A stretch of DNA of 64,000 nt from Pseudomonadota bacterium (GTDB taxonomy: Bacteria > Pseudomonadota > Gammaproteobacteria > Burkholderiales > Sulfuriferulaceae), in NCBI GenBank assembly GCA_021801025.1, contig JAJYYK010000011.1, positions 1-64,000 on the forward strand, read 5' to 3'. The notes below the pieces were generated by a model. That model searched no databases. It had not been told where the DNA came from and saw only the letters and a list, made by a program, of their open reading frames with translations. Made by a program: the position numbers and the translations under genes. Shown here in pieces: positions 47,902 to 62,911 of the stretch. Position 1 is the first letter of the stretch. Each line of letters begins with the position of its first letter.

Positions 47902-48729
47902 ATGTCGATCACCCTTAAATCTCCCGCTGACATTGCCGCGATGCGCATCGCAGGGCGCCTGGCTGCTGAATTGCTGGATTACATCACGCCATTTATTCAG
48001 CCCGGGATCACTACAAATGAAATTGATAAGCTGTGCTACGATTATCAAGTAAATGTGCAGCATTCGATTCCCGCGCCATTGAACTATGCACCAGGTGGGC
48101 ACACACCTTATCCGCGCTCTATTTGCACCTCAGTCAACCAGCAAATTTGCCATGGTGTACCCAATGATAAAGCCCTTAAAGCAGGGGATATTCTGAACAT
48201 TGATGTCACCCCGATCAAGGATGGTTGGCATGGCGACAGCAGCCGCATGTATTATGTCGGCCAAGTGGCCCCTCATGCGAAACGTCTGTGTGAAATCACC
48301 TATGAATGCATGTGGCGCGGCATTGATCAGGTGCGCCCAGGTGCAACCCTTGGTGATATTGGCCATGCGATTCAAGTATTTGCTGAGGCACAAGGTTACA
48401 GTGTGGTGCGAGAATTTTGTGGTCATGGTATCGGGAAAAAATTCCACGAAGAGCCTCAGGTTTTGCATTATGGTCGGCCAGGCACCGGTTTGCGCCTGGA
48501 AGCGGGGATGGTCTTTACCATTGAGCCGATGATTAATGCGGGACGACGTGAAATTCGCCAAATGCCGGATGGTTGGACGATTGCGACCAAAGACCGCAGT
48601 CTGTCGGCACAATGGGAGCACACCGTAGTGGTCACGGATCAGGGATATGAAGTGCTGACCGTCTCAGATGCAACACCGCCTCCACCCGATTTTATCCGGC
48701 AGCGCAGTCATGGCACAGCAAAAACTTAA
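47902..48729 (+). CDS. map: Methionine aminopeptidase type I
   Basis: A 275-residue metalloprotease that removes the initiator methionine. Metal ligands lie in DILNIDVTPIKDGWHGDSSR (two Asp), GHGIGKKFHEEP (His), MVFTIEPM (Glu) and AQWEHTVVV (Glu). It starts 8 bp after alaS, and its end overlaps glnD by 20 bases. Map next to glnD is typical for proteobacteria. Confidence 0.96.
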   Translation: MSITLKSPADIAAMRIAGRLAAELLDYITPFIQPGITTNEIDKLCYDYQVNVQHSIPAPLNYAPGGHTPYPRSICTSVNQQICHGVPNDKALKAGDILNIDVTPIKDGWHGDSSRMYYVGQVAPHAKRLCEITYECMWRGIDQVRPGATLGDIGHAIQVFAEAQGYSVVREFCGHGIGKKFHEEPQVLHYGRPGTGLRLEAGMVFTIEPMINAGRREIRQMPDGWTIATKDRSLSAQWEHTVVVTDQGYEVLTVSDATPPPPDFIRQRSHGTAKT

Positions 48730-51277
48730 CCCCGCCGAAATGTGGCGTGACCGATTTCGCTCATCACGCGAACAGGCGTGGCAAGCATTCGTCAACGGTG
48801 CCAACGTACGCAGTTTGCTTAGCCATCAAACCAGGCTGACGGATCAGCTGTTACAGGACATTTGGCAAGTTTTGCAATTACCCTATACTTCCACACTGGT
48901 TGCGGTAGGTGGTTATGGTCGGCGTGAATTGTTCCCTTATTCCGATATTGATTTGTTGATATTGTTGTCCGAAGCACCCAGTGCAATAGAACAAGCCAGT
49001 ATTGAGCAATTCATTACGCTGCTGTGGGACATTGGGCTGGAAGTGGGTCATAGTGTTCGTACCGTCACCGATTGCCTGGAGGAATCAGCAGCCGATCTGA
49101 CTACACAAACCAATTTGCTTGAAGCCCGTTTCCTGACAGGGAACAGGGTGCTTTACCAGCAGTTTCAACAACAGTTTTTTGCTGCTTTAGCACCAAGGTT
49201 ATTCTTTGAAGGAAAAATTTCTGAACTGGACCAACGTCATGCCCGTTACAATGACAGCGAAGGACAGTTGGAACCCAATATCAAGGAAAGTCCCGGTGGT
49301 TTGCGTGATTTGCATACCTTGCGCTGGTTGTCACAAGTGGTGGGTATAGGCAATCAATGGCGTGATTTGGTTACAGCCGGCTTGTTAAATGCTGCAGAAG
49401 CACGACAAATGCAGCAGCTTGAACGCATTTTGTTTGATATGCGGGCGCGTTTGCATGCAATGGCTGGACGCTCGGAAGACCGTTTGTTGTTTGCTTATCA
49501 AGGCCAGCTGGCACAGCAATATGCAATTTCTGCCAGTGCTACGCGACGTGCCAGTGAGTTGCTGATGCAACGTTATTATCGTGTGTCAAAATCGGTGGCG
49601 CAAATGCGCGATATTCTGTTGCCCAGCTTGCGGGCGCGCGCTTTCGGCAATCCTGCATTGACAGCTGTGGCAATTAACGCACGTTTTCAAATTCGCGACA
49701 ACCTGCTCAAACTGGTTGATGAGCACCTGTTTGAACGCGAGCCACAGGCAATTTTTGAAAGTTTTTTGCTTTTACAGCAGCATTCAGAGTTGTCTGGTAT
49801 GAGCGCTTCTACTTTGCGCGCGCTGTGGCGCGCACGTCATGTGATCAACAAACACTTTCGTCAGGATCCTGCTAATCATAAGCAGTTTTTACAATTATTG
49901 CGCGCCCCGCATGGGGTGACCAGCGCTTTGCGTGATTTAAACCGTTATGGCATTCTTGGCCGGTACATTCCAGCGTTTGGCCGAATTGTCGGGCAAATGC
50001 AGCATGATCTGTTCCATATTTATACTGTTGATGCCCATATTCTGACTGTGTTGCGTAATTTGCGCCGACTGACCGTGCCTGAACTCGCCCACGAATACCC
50101 GCTGGCCAGTCGTCTGATCAGTGGTTTTCCGCAAGTTGAAGTGTTGTATTTGGCGGCCCTGTTTCATGACATCGCCAAGGGGCGTGGCGGCGACCATTCC
50201 CAGTTGGGGAGACGTGACGCCAGAAAATTTTGTCGTTTGCACCAGTTGAATGCTGCTGACACGGAGTTGGTGGTGTGGTTGGTGCAAGAACACCTGATAT
50301 TTTCTTCGGTGGCGCAAAAACAGGATTTGTCTGATCCTGATGTCATTGCCCGGTTTGTGGCGCATATTCCAGACCAACGGCATTTGATTGCCCTGTATTT
50401 GTTGACGGTTTGCGACATTCGTGGCACCAGTCCTTCGGTGTGGAATGCGTGGAAGGGAAAATTGCTGGAAGACCTGTTTTATGCCAGCAAGCAATGTCTG
50501 ACTGGCGATATGCCTCCACTTGACGGCGTGGATCAGAAAAAAGCCCTGGCCACCCAATTGCTTGGGCTGTACGATCTTGTCCCTGATATGGGGAATGCCC
50601 TGTGGAAGCAACTCGACAACAGTTATTTCATGCGACACAGTCCGGCAGAAATTGCCTGGCATTGTCGTCAACTTTGGCAAAACGTGAATACCCCAACCCC
50701 GATTGTGCGCGCGCACCTAAGCCCGGATGGCGCAGGCATACAGGTCATGATTTACACGCCGGATGAATCCAGCCTGTTTGCCCGGATTTGCGCTTTTTTT
50801 GATCAAATTCGTTTTACGATCGTGGATGCCAAAATTCAAACTACCCGCCACGGGTATGCTTTGGACAGTTTTATCGTGCTCGACCCTCAAGGGCATGGCA
50901 GCAGCTACCGCGATTTTCTGCAGTATATCGAGTCCGAACTTACCCAACAACTTTTAACCGATGCACCGATCAAGGCCAACGCACAGGGCCGCATCAGCCG
51001 TCAACTCAAGCATTTCCCCATTGATGCAGAAATACAGCTACGGGCCGATGAAAAAGGGCGTTTTTACTCGCTCAATCTGGTCGCAGGCGACCGTCCCGGT
51101 CTGCTTTTTTCTATTGCGCAAATGCTTTATCGGCACCACATCCATCTTCATCTCGCCAAAATCGGTACTTTGGGCGAGCGCGCTGAGGATAATTTTCTGG
51201 TATGGGGTGATACATTAAATCAGGTTCAGGCACGCACCAAATTTGAAACAGATTTACTGGAAGTGCTCAATGCATAG
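48710..51277 (+). CDS. glnD: Bifunctional uridylyltransferase GlnD
   Basis: An 855-residue nitrogen sensor that adds UMP to, or removes it from, PII proteins depending on glutamine. The nucleotidyltransferase motif GGYGRRELFPYSDIDLL lies near 75, the HD hydrolase domain shows LFHDIAKGRGGDHS, and two ACT domains follow (HLSPDGAGIQVMIYT and LNLVAGDRPGLLFSIAQM). The ATG at 48710 is inside the end of map, so translation is probably coupled. Confidence 0.96.
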   Translation: MAQQKLNPAEMWRDRFRSSREQAWQAFVNGANVRSLLSHQTRLTDQLLQDIWQVLQLPYTSTLVAVGGYGRRELFPYSDIDLLILLSEAPSAIEQASIEQFITLLWDIGLEVGHSVRTVTDCLEESAADLTTQTNLLEARFLTGNRVLYQQFQQQFFAALAPRLFFEGKISELDQRHARYNDSEGQLEPNIKESPGGLRDLHTLRWLSQVVGIGNQWRDLVTAGLLNAAEARQMQQLERILFDMRARLHAMAGRSEDRLLFAYQGQLAQQYAISASATRRASELLMQRYYRVSKSVAQMRDILLPSLRARAFGNPALTAVAINARFQIRDNLLKLVDEHLFEREPQAIFESFLLLQQHSELSGMSASTLRALWRARHVINKHFRQDPANHKQFLQLLRAPHGVTSALRDLNRYGILGRYIPAFGRIVGQMQHDLFHIYTVDAHILTVLRNLRRLTVPELAHEYPLASRLISGFPQVEVLYLAALFHDIAKGRGGDHSQLGRRDARKFCRLHQLNAADTELVVWLVQEHLIFSSVAQKQDLSDPDVIARFVAHIPDQRHLIALYLLTVCDIRGTSPSVWNAWKGKLLEDLFYASKQCLTGDMPPLDGVDQKKALATQLLGLYDLVPDMGNALWKQLDNSYFMRHSPAEIAWHCRQLWQNVNTPTPIVRAHLSPDGAGIQVMIYTPDESSLFARICAFFDQIRFTIVDAKIQTTRHGYALDSFIVLDPQGHGSSYRDFLQYIESELTQQLLTDAPIKANAQGRISRQLKHFPIDAEIQLRADEKGRFYSLNLVAGDRPGLLFSIAQMLYRHHIHLHLAKIGTLGERAEDNFLVWGDTLNQVQARTKFETDLLEVLNA

Positions 51278-51331
51278 GGTTCATCAACACCCAATCCGTT
51301 CCTTCCATGACAAGTAAGGACGCATGTCAAT

Positions 51332-51742
51332 TTATACAAAATCTTGACTATCTTGACTGAATGTTGGTTTTGCAAGATAGCTTTTCGAAGCGTTGCGCTT
51401 GCCTGGAAGTGATTTTTGAATGATGACGCCTTTTACGGCTGACAAATCCGTAATGGGTACATCGGGATAAGCTTCGTTGAGCGCGTGCAAACACCATCCG
51501 TCCCCGTAACGCATCAGCTGGCGAAAAATATATTCGTCATGGTGAAATGCCAGGACATAACAGCCTGCCGTGGTTAAACCGCCCGGTTCAATGACGATGA
51601 TTTCACCTTCATTGAATTCTGGCACCATGCTGTCGCCCAGTACCATTAAGGTGAACGGTTCAGCTCCAGCGCAGTCACTTTGGTTTCCCATGCCGGAGCT
51701 TTCAGCGACAAGCGGAATGGTTTTTCGGGTGAATGTTGTCAT
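51332..51742 (-). CDS. Stand-alone S24 (LexA-like) protein without catalytic Lys
   Basis: A 136-residue protein that is essentially an S24 domain. Ser38 in VLGDSMVPEFNEGEIIVIEP aligns with the catalytic serine of LexA and UmuD. The general-base lysine, normally in a VKRL-like strand about 37 residues later, is replaced by Arg74 in EYIFRQL. There is no DNA-binding helix-turn-helix. It may be a non-cleaving structural relative. GAGGAC precedes the ATG. It converges on glnD and has its own 89 bp upstream gap. Confidence 0.8.
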   Translation of the reverse strand: MTTFTRKTIPLVAESSGMGNQSDCAGAEPFTLMVLGDSMVPEFNEGEIIVIEPGGLTTAGCYVLAFHHDEYIFRQLMRYGDGWCLHALNEAYPDVPITDLSAVKGVIIQKSLPGKRNASKSYLAKPTFSQDSQDFV

Positions 51743-51831
51743 ATGGTTTTGTCCTCGGAGGATTGGATAAAGGTGAGAGCTCTACCAGTGAGCACTCACA
51801 GTGAAGTTTTTGGTGTGTCGAACAGGTCGTA

Positions 51832-53973
51832 TTACACTGTTTCCGCCATGCGTTTCAATGTCACATAATCGGTTTTACCCGTACTGAGCAAGGGCAGGGT
51901 ATCCACATATTGAATCTTGCGCGGGATGGAAATGTCTGTCATCCCCAGCGCTTTGGCGGACACGAGTAATGCATCCCGCGTCATGGTGAGGTCAGTGGTG
52001 AACAGCACCAGTGCTTCTCCACGCAAGGTATCGATTTGGCTGGATGCAGCGTGCATGCTTTTCGGTGAGGCGTGCGCAGCCAGTTTTTCTACCATTTCCA
52101 AAGACACCATTTCCCCCGCGATTTTTACAAAACGTTTTACCCGCCCCACAATCGAAATAAAATCATCTTGATCAATGGTGGCGATATCGCCCGTTTCATA
52201 CCACCCTTCCCCCATTTTGGAAACCGGGAATTGAAGTGTTCCAGGGGCATCGAAGAGATAATAGCCAGACATCATATTCGGTCCGCGCACATGCAATATA
52301 CCGCCATTGTCGATACCTTGCACCGGAATGATTTGATGTTCGATACCAGGGAGGAGTTGCCCTACCGTGCCGGAGCGGTAAGCCATCGGCGTGTTGACGG
52401 ATAATACTGGCGCCGTTTCTGTTGCACCATAACCCTCAAGGATGCGGATGCCAAATTTCTCATACCACAGATCCCGCACTGCTGACGAAAGTTTTTCTGC
52501 ACCAGCCACCACATATCGCAAGTGGTAAAAGTCGTAAGGGTGAGCAAATTTTGCATAATAGGCGAGAAAAGTGCTGGTACCGAACATGACACTGCATCTC
52601 CGGTCATAAATGATTTCAGGGATGACACGGTAATGCAACGGTGTTGGATAAAGAAACAAATTCATGCCTGTCATGATGGGTAGTATTGCGCCGATGAGTC
52701 CAAAAGCATGGAAGATGGGCAGCGCATTCATTACTTTGTCCTCCATTGAGAAATCGATGATGGCCCGAATTTGTTCGATGTTGGCAAGCAACGCGCGATG
52801 CGATAGTACCACTCCCTTGGGTTTGCCTTCCGAGCCTGATGTAAAGAGTACCACGGCAGCATTTTCAGGATTGACCGATTTTTGCATGACACGCGGGAAC
52901 AGCATGCCGAACAGTGTCCACAGTTTGTCGCCGGTGTTCATGCAGGGTTGCAAGTCTTCCAGATAAAGAATATTGATATTTTTTATCATCGCAATATCAT
53001 TGTCCAGTTTGGCTTGCTCAATGAAGGCGCGTGAAGTGAAAATAGTTCGTATTTTTGCTGTTGTACAGGCATCCTGTATGCCAGCCGGTCCGGTTTTATA
53101 ATTAATCAGGGCCGGTATTCGTCCGTGTACACCCACCCCAATGACTATACAAACTGTTGCAGCAAGATTTGGCATCAGGATACCCACGCACTCATTTTCA
53201 TCACTTTGTTTGGCCACCAAACGTCCCAGACCCAAAGTCATTTTAAGCAGGTTGCCATAGGAATATTCAGCTTGTTTGATGTCTTCCACGATAGTGCTGC
53301 CACGCCCGTAAGTGGTCATGGCGGCTAATAAAGCGGAGTAAAGCGTGTGTTTCGTGCGAAATTCAAATTGCATCGTTTGCATGAGTTTGCGCATGGTTTC
53401 CCCGGCGCTGCGACGGCGTTGTCTGGCACTGCCTTCTTTTGGCATGGCAATGACGGTCGTTGCTAAAGCTGAGATAGTGATACGCGGGAATAAATGGCGC
53501 GGCATTTTACCTGCGCTATGGCTGAAAAATGAATGCGCAGGGCCATCCAGATGAATGGGAAGTATGCGTGCACCGGCTTTTACTGCAATGAAGGCAGGAC
53601 CGTCATAGATTTTCATCAACGAACCCGTTTGGGTAATACGTCCTTCAGGGAAAATCATCACCGGACGGCCTGATTCAACTATTTTGATGACGTGTTTTAC
53701 GGCCATCGGGCTGGCTGGGTCGACCGAAAAGTAATCCACTTGTTTTAATGCCAGACGGAAAAAAAAGTGGCGCGTCAGTCCGGTATAGACGATAAAAACA
53801 GGATCGAAGGGTAGGAACACCGCAAGCAGCAAACCGTCCAGCAAAGATTCATGGTTTGCAATAATCAGCAGCTTGCCAGTATCGACAGGTCGATCCAGGC
53901 CTGAGGTGCGGACACGAAATAGTCCTCGCAACAGCATTCTTAAAACAAATTTAACGAAGCCTCTCATCATCAT
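51832..53973 (-). CDS. aas: Bifunctional acyl-ACP synthetase/lysophospholipid acyltransferase
   Basis: A 713-residue protein close to E. coli Aas (719). The N-terminal PlsC-type acyltransferase has NHESLLDG (HxxxxD motif) and FPEGRITQTGSLMKIYDG. The C-terminal AMP-binding ligase has VLFTSGSEGKPKGVVLSH, LFGTSTFLAYYAKFAHPYD-like core and EGYGATETAPVLS. Aas re-acylates 2-acyl lysophospholipids at the inner membrane. Three ATGs in a row begin the gene; AAAGAGA suits the third best. A longer frame starts at 54027. Confidence 0.94.
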   Translation of the reverse strand: MMMRGFVKFVLRMLLRGLFRVRTSGLDRPVDTGKLLIIANHESLLDGLLLAVFLPFDPVFIVYTGLTRHFFFRLALKQVDYFSVDPASPMAVKHVIKIVESGRPVMIFPEGRITQTGSLMKIYDGPAFIAVKAGARILPIHLDGPAHSFFSHSAGKMPRHLFPRITISALATTVIAMPKEGSARQRRRSAGETMRKLMQTMQFEFRTKHTLYSALLAAMTTYGRGSTIVEDIKQAEYSYGNLLKMTLGLGRLVAKQSDENECVGILMPNLAATVCIVIGVGVHGRIPALINYKTGPAGIQDACTTAKIRTIFTSRAFIEQAKLDNDIAMIKNINILYLEDLQPCMNTGDKLWTLFGMLFPRVMQKSVNPENAAVVLFTSGSEGKPKGVVLSHRALLANIEQIRAIIDFSMEDKVMNALPIFHAFGLIGAILPIMTGMNLFLYPTPLHYRVIPEIIYDRRCSVMFGTSTFLAYYAKFAHPYDFYHLRYVVAGAEKLSSAVRDLWYEKFGIRILEGYGATETAPVLSVNTPMAYRSGTVGQLLPGIEHQIIPVQGIDNGGILHVRGPNMMSGYYLFDAPGTLQFPVSKMGEGWYETGDIATIDQDDFISIVGRVKRFVKIAGEMVSLEMVEKLAAHASPKSMHAASSQIDTLRGEALVLFTTDLTMTRDALLVSAKALGMTDISIPRKIQYVDTLPLLSTGKTDYVTLKRMAETV

Positions 53974-54116
53974 TCTCTTTATGCTGTTGTCTGTCAGATG
54001 CAGACTGGACGCAGAATGGACTTTCATCCGGCAACGGCGATCACCGCGTCGTGTAAATCACGGCCTGCGTAACCACGCTGCCAGTTAAGCGCAAGTCAGG
54101 TGAGATTTGATTATAG

Positions 54117-54134
54117 GTCGGACTTTAGTCCGAC
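54117..54134. repeat. REP-like palindrome between galU and aas
   Basis: GTCGGACTTTAGTCCGAC is a perfect 18-base palindrome with 8 bp arms. It lies 16 bases past the galU stop. No T tract follows on the minus strand, so it is more like a REP unit than a terminator. A related CGGAC/GTCCG hairpin follows fbp. Confidence 0.6.
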
Positions 54135-54149
54135 AATGGCACTAAAAAA

Positions 54150-57066
<2,917 letters not shown>

Positions 57067-58260
57067 CTAATTAAACAAGCGCAAGGCGCGTTGACCACCT
57101 GCGGGAACTTCAAATGTTTCCATGGTTTGATAAATGTTAACCAGTTGCATTTTGATTTTATCGATTCCTGCAGGTGAAAGTGGGCGGATATTGTCATCCA
57201 CCAGTCGCCCCCCCAAGGTTTGCGCCATATGCATTCCCAATTGAGCCATTTCAGTAAAAACAGCCACGCCATTGTCTACACGCGGCACTTCAAATAACAG
57301 GGTTACGCCATGCGTGCGTAAAGCATCCATGTGTCCAAAACTGAATGGAATTTCTTCCTGGTTGCAAAGGGTGTAAAGAATGTCACCGTGTTCATTGCGC
57401 CGGTAAAAAACTCCGGTAGCATCCAGTGTCATCCCCGCCTTGTGCGCCAATTCATTCACAGCAGTGCCATTGAAAATTTGCCCATCATTTCCCACGATAT
57501 TCAAGCCGATTAAGACATCCACATCAATACAAAAGCGGTCCAGCTGGGCCGCCCGTTGCAGTGCAGGGCCGAGTTCTTCGGCACGGACGATGCCACGGAA
57601 ACGTGCGGCCAGTTGTTCGAGTGAGTTGATTAGAGTTTTGATGAATATTTCACTCATTGCGCCCTGACGGTCAGCCAATTGCAAGATCACCATCACATCA
57701 GTAAATGATTGATTACGCCAGGGGCTAATGTCTACCCATTTGTCCTGTTCCACCGTATATCCCAGCCATCGTATAGATGGATTTCCATCGCGTGGCGATT
57801 CGATGAGTGCAGTAAATGCCGTGCTGGTGATCGGGTCCAGGGTATACATCGCTATACCGTATTCCAGCAAGGGGTCCAGCGGTGCCAGGGGCAATGCCTG
57901 TGCTAAATCTTCACTCTCATCATCTGGTTCGGTTAAGAGGGAGAATGATGATGGGGCTTGTTCCTGAGGGGTAACCGTGATGGACAGGGACTCTTCATGT
58001 GGGCAGCAGGGTTCGGCTGGCAGGGAATCAAAAGGCGTTTCTATAATCGGTAATGTGGTTTCCGGGGTTTCGATCAGCACAGGTTCACTCCATGCTTCTT
58101 CATCGACAGGGTCTTGCGCGGCAACCAGACTTTGTGCAGGTCGGCCAAAGCTGGTCATCCATTGTTTGTGAAATTTGCGTTCTTGTCGCCAGTGATAGAT
58201 CCTTAAACCACTGACCACCACTACGGCGAGGACGATGAGACTGATTTGCAGGGTGTTCAT
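57067..58260 (-). CDS. zipA: Cell division protein ZipA
   Basis: A 397-residue protein with an N-terminal membrane anchor (about 5-22), a short basic stretch, an acidic Pro/Glu-rich linker up to about 130 and a C-terminal FtsZ-binding domain. The domain includes GTAVNELAHKAGMTLDATGVF and FSFGHMDALRTHGVTLLFEVP. ZipA tethers FtsZ to the membrane. Its order before ligA is the classical arrangement, and its ATG overlaps the ftsB stop. Confidence 0.88.
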   Translation of the reverse strand: MNTLQISLIVLAVVVVSGLRIYHWRQERKFHKQWMTSFGRPAQSLVAAQDPVDEEAWSEPVLIETPETTLPIIETPFDSLPAEPCCPHEESLSITVTPQEQAPSSFSLLTEPDDESEDLAQALPLAPLDPLLEYGIAMYTLDPITSTAFTALIESPRDGNPSIRWLGYTVEQDKWVDISPWRNQSFTDVMVILQLADRQGAMSEIFIKTLINSLEQLAARFRGIVRAEELGPALQRAAQLDRFCIDVDVLIGLNIVGNDGQIFNGTAVNELAHKAGMTLDATGVFYRRNEHGDILYTLCNQEEIPFSFGHMDALRTHGVTLLFEVPRVDNGVAVFTEMAQLGMHMAQTLGGRLVDDNIRPLSPAGIDKIKMQLVNIYQTMETFEVPAGGQRALRLFN

Positions 58261-58598
58261 TTTGGCGCTCCACGATCACTGGCTGGTGGGATGCCTGCGG
58301 CTTGAACAGTCGTCGACCCGTCAGATGGCGCATCCAGGATTTGGAAAAACAATTCGTCTTTGCGTACCATACCTAACTCCATACGGGCGCGCTCCTCTAT
58401 GGCACCCGTACCTTGTTTTAAGTCCAGCACCTCGGCTGACAATGCGGCGTTACGTGCGGTGAGTTCAACGTTAATGGATTGCTGATGCGCTAATTGCTGA
58501 TTCATTGCCCAAACCTTTTCCCAGCCACCTCGTCCCCACCACAGTGGATATTGCAGCGCCAGGAGTAAACCTATTAACAATGCGGTCAGCCAGCGCAT
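58257..58598 (-). CDS. ftsB: Cell division protein FtsB
   Basis: A 113-residue bitopic protein with one N-terminal membrane helix (about 3-20) and a leucine-rich coiled coil (about 30-70), ending in the conserved EERARMELGMVRKDELFFQ. FtsB works with FtsL and FtsQ in the divisome. It sits directly after eno, the usual position, and overlaps zipA by four bases. Confidence 0.93.
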   Translation of the reverse strand: MRWLTALLIGLLLALQYPLWWGRGGWEKVWAMNQQLAHQQSINVELTARNAALSAEVLDLKQGTGAIEERARMELGMVRKDELFFQILDAPSDGSTTVQAAGIPPASDRGAPK

Positions 58599-58612
58599 GG
58601 CAAATCTCGTGA

Positions 58613-59917
<1,305 letters not shown>

Positions 59918-59939
59918 TTAATTCGTATGGTATGTTTGG

Positions 59940-62425
<2,486 letters not shown>

Positions 62426-62535
62426 TCACAACGCAGGTAATGCCGAATTTTAGCCTAAAGTGCGCAATGCCACAATGCGGCAATGGTGTTTTTACTTTGT
62501 TTTAACCTGATCCTTCGCAATTAATTTGACGTGGT

Positions 62536-62730
62536 TTAAACAGCCAATTCTTTTGCGATTTGATCTAATGCAGCACGCACTGCGGTCACGATCAATTGAT
62601 CTGCGCCATGTTGATCCACTTCAGGGATGTCCCAATCGAAGATTGCCCGGTATTTTTCGACTAAATGGTGCATGTCTTTCAGAAGTTGTTTGCGGTGGTT
62701 ATCCAACTCAATCTGTTCCATATTTCCCAT
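62536..62730 (-). CDS. Small acidic protein of unknown function
   Basis: A 64-residue protein that was not recognised. It is predicted mostly helical, with a charged helix (HRKQLLKDMHHLVEKYRAIF), then DWDIPEVDQHGADQ, then a second helix ending DQIAKELAV. No Cys, signal peptide or membrane segment. The ATG at 62730 is chosen because AAGGTGA lies at ideal distance; the frame extends 26 codons further upstream without a start signal. It lies 116 bp upstream of pyrG. Confidence 0.65.
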   Translation of the reverse strand: MGNMEQIELDNHRKQLLKDMHHLVEKYRAIFDWDIPEVDQHGADQLIVTAVRAALDQIAKELAV

Positions 62731-62911
62731 GTTCGTCACCTTGATTAAAAGTTGTGTTTTCGAAAAACGATGCTGCAATACAGAATACAGCACGCGAATT
62801 AAGTCCACAATACACAGATAATGATCAAGTGGGTAACAATTTTGAATTCCAGTTCACAGCACTTTATGCTATAACCAAAAAAACACGTATTTTCTGGAGT
62901 ATGTTTTGATT

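Noticed and set aside
54110-54140. Intrinsic terminator for galU
   Set aside because: The hairpin is perfect, but no T tract follows it on the minus strand.
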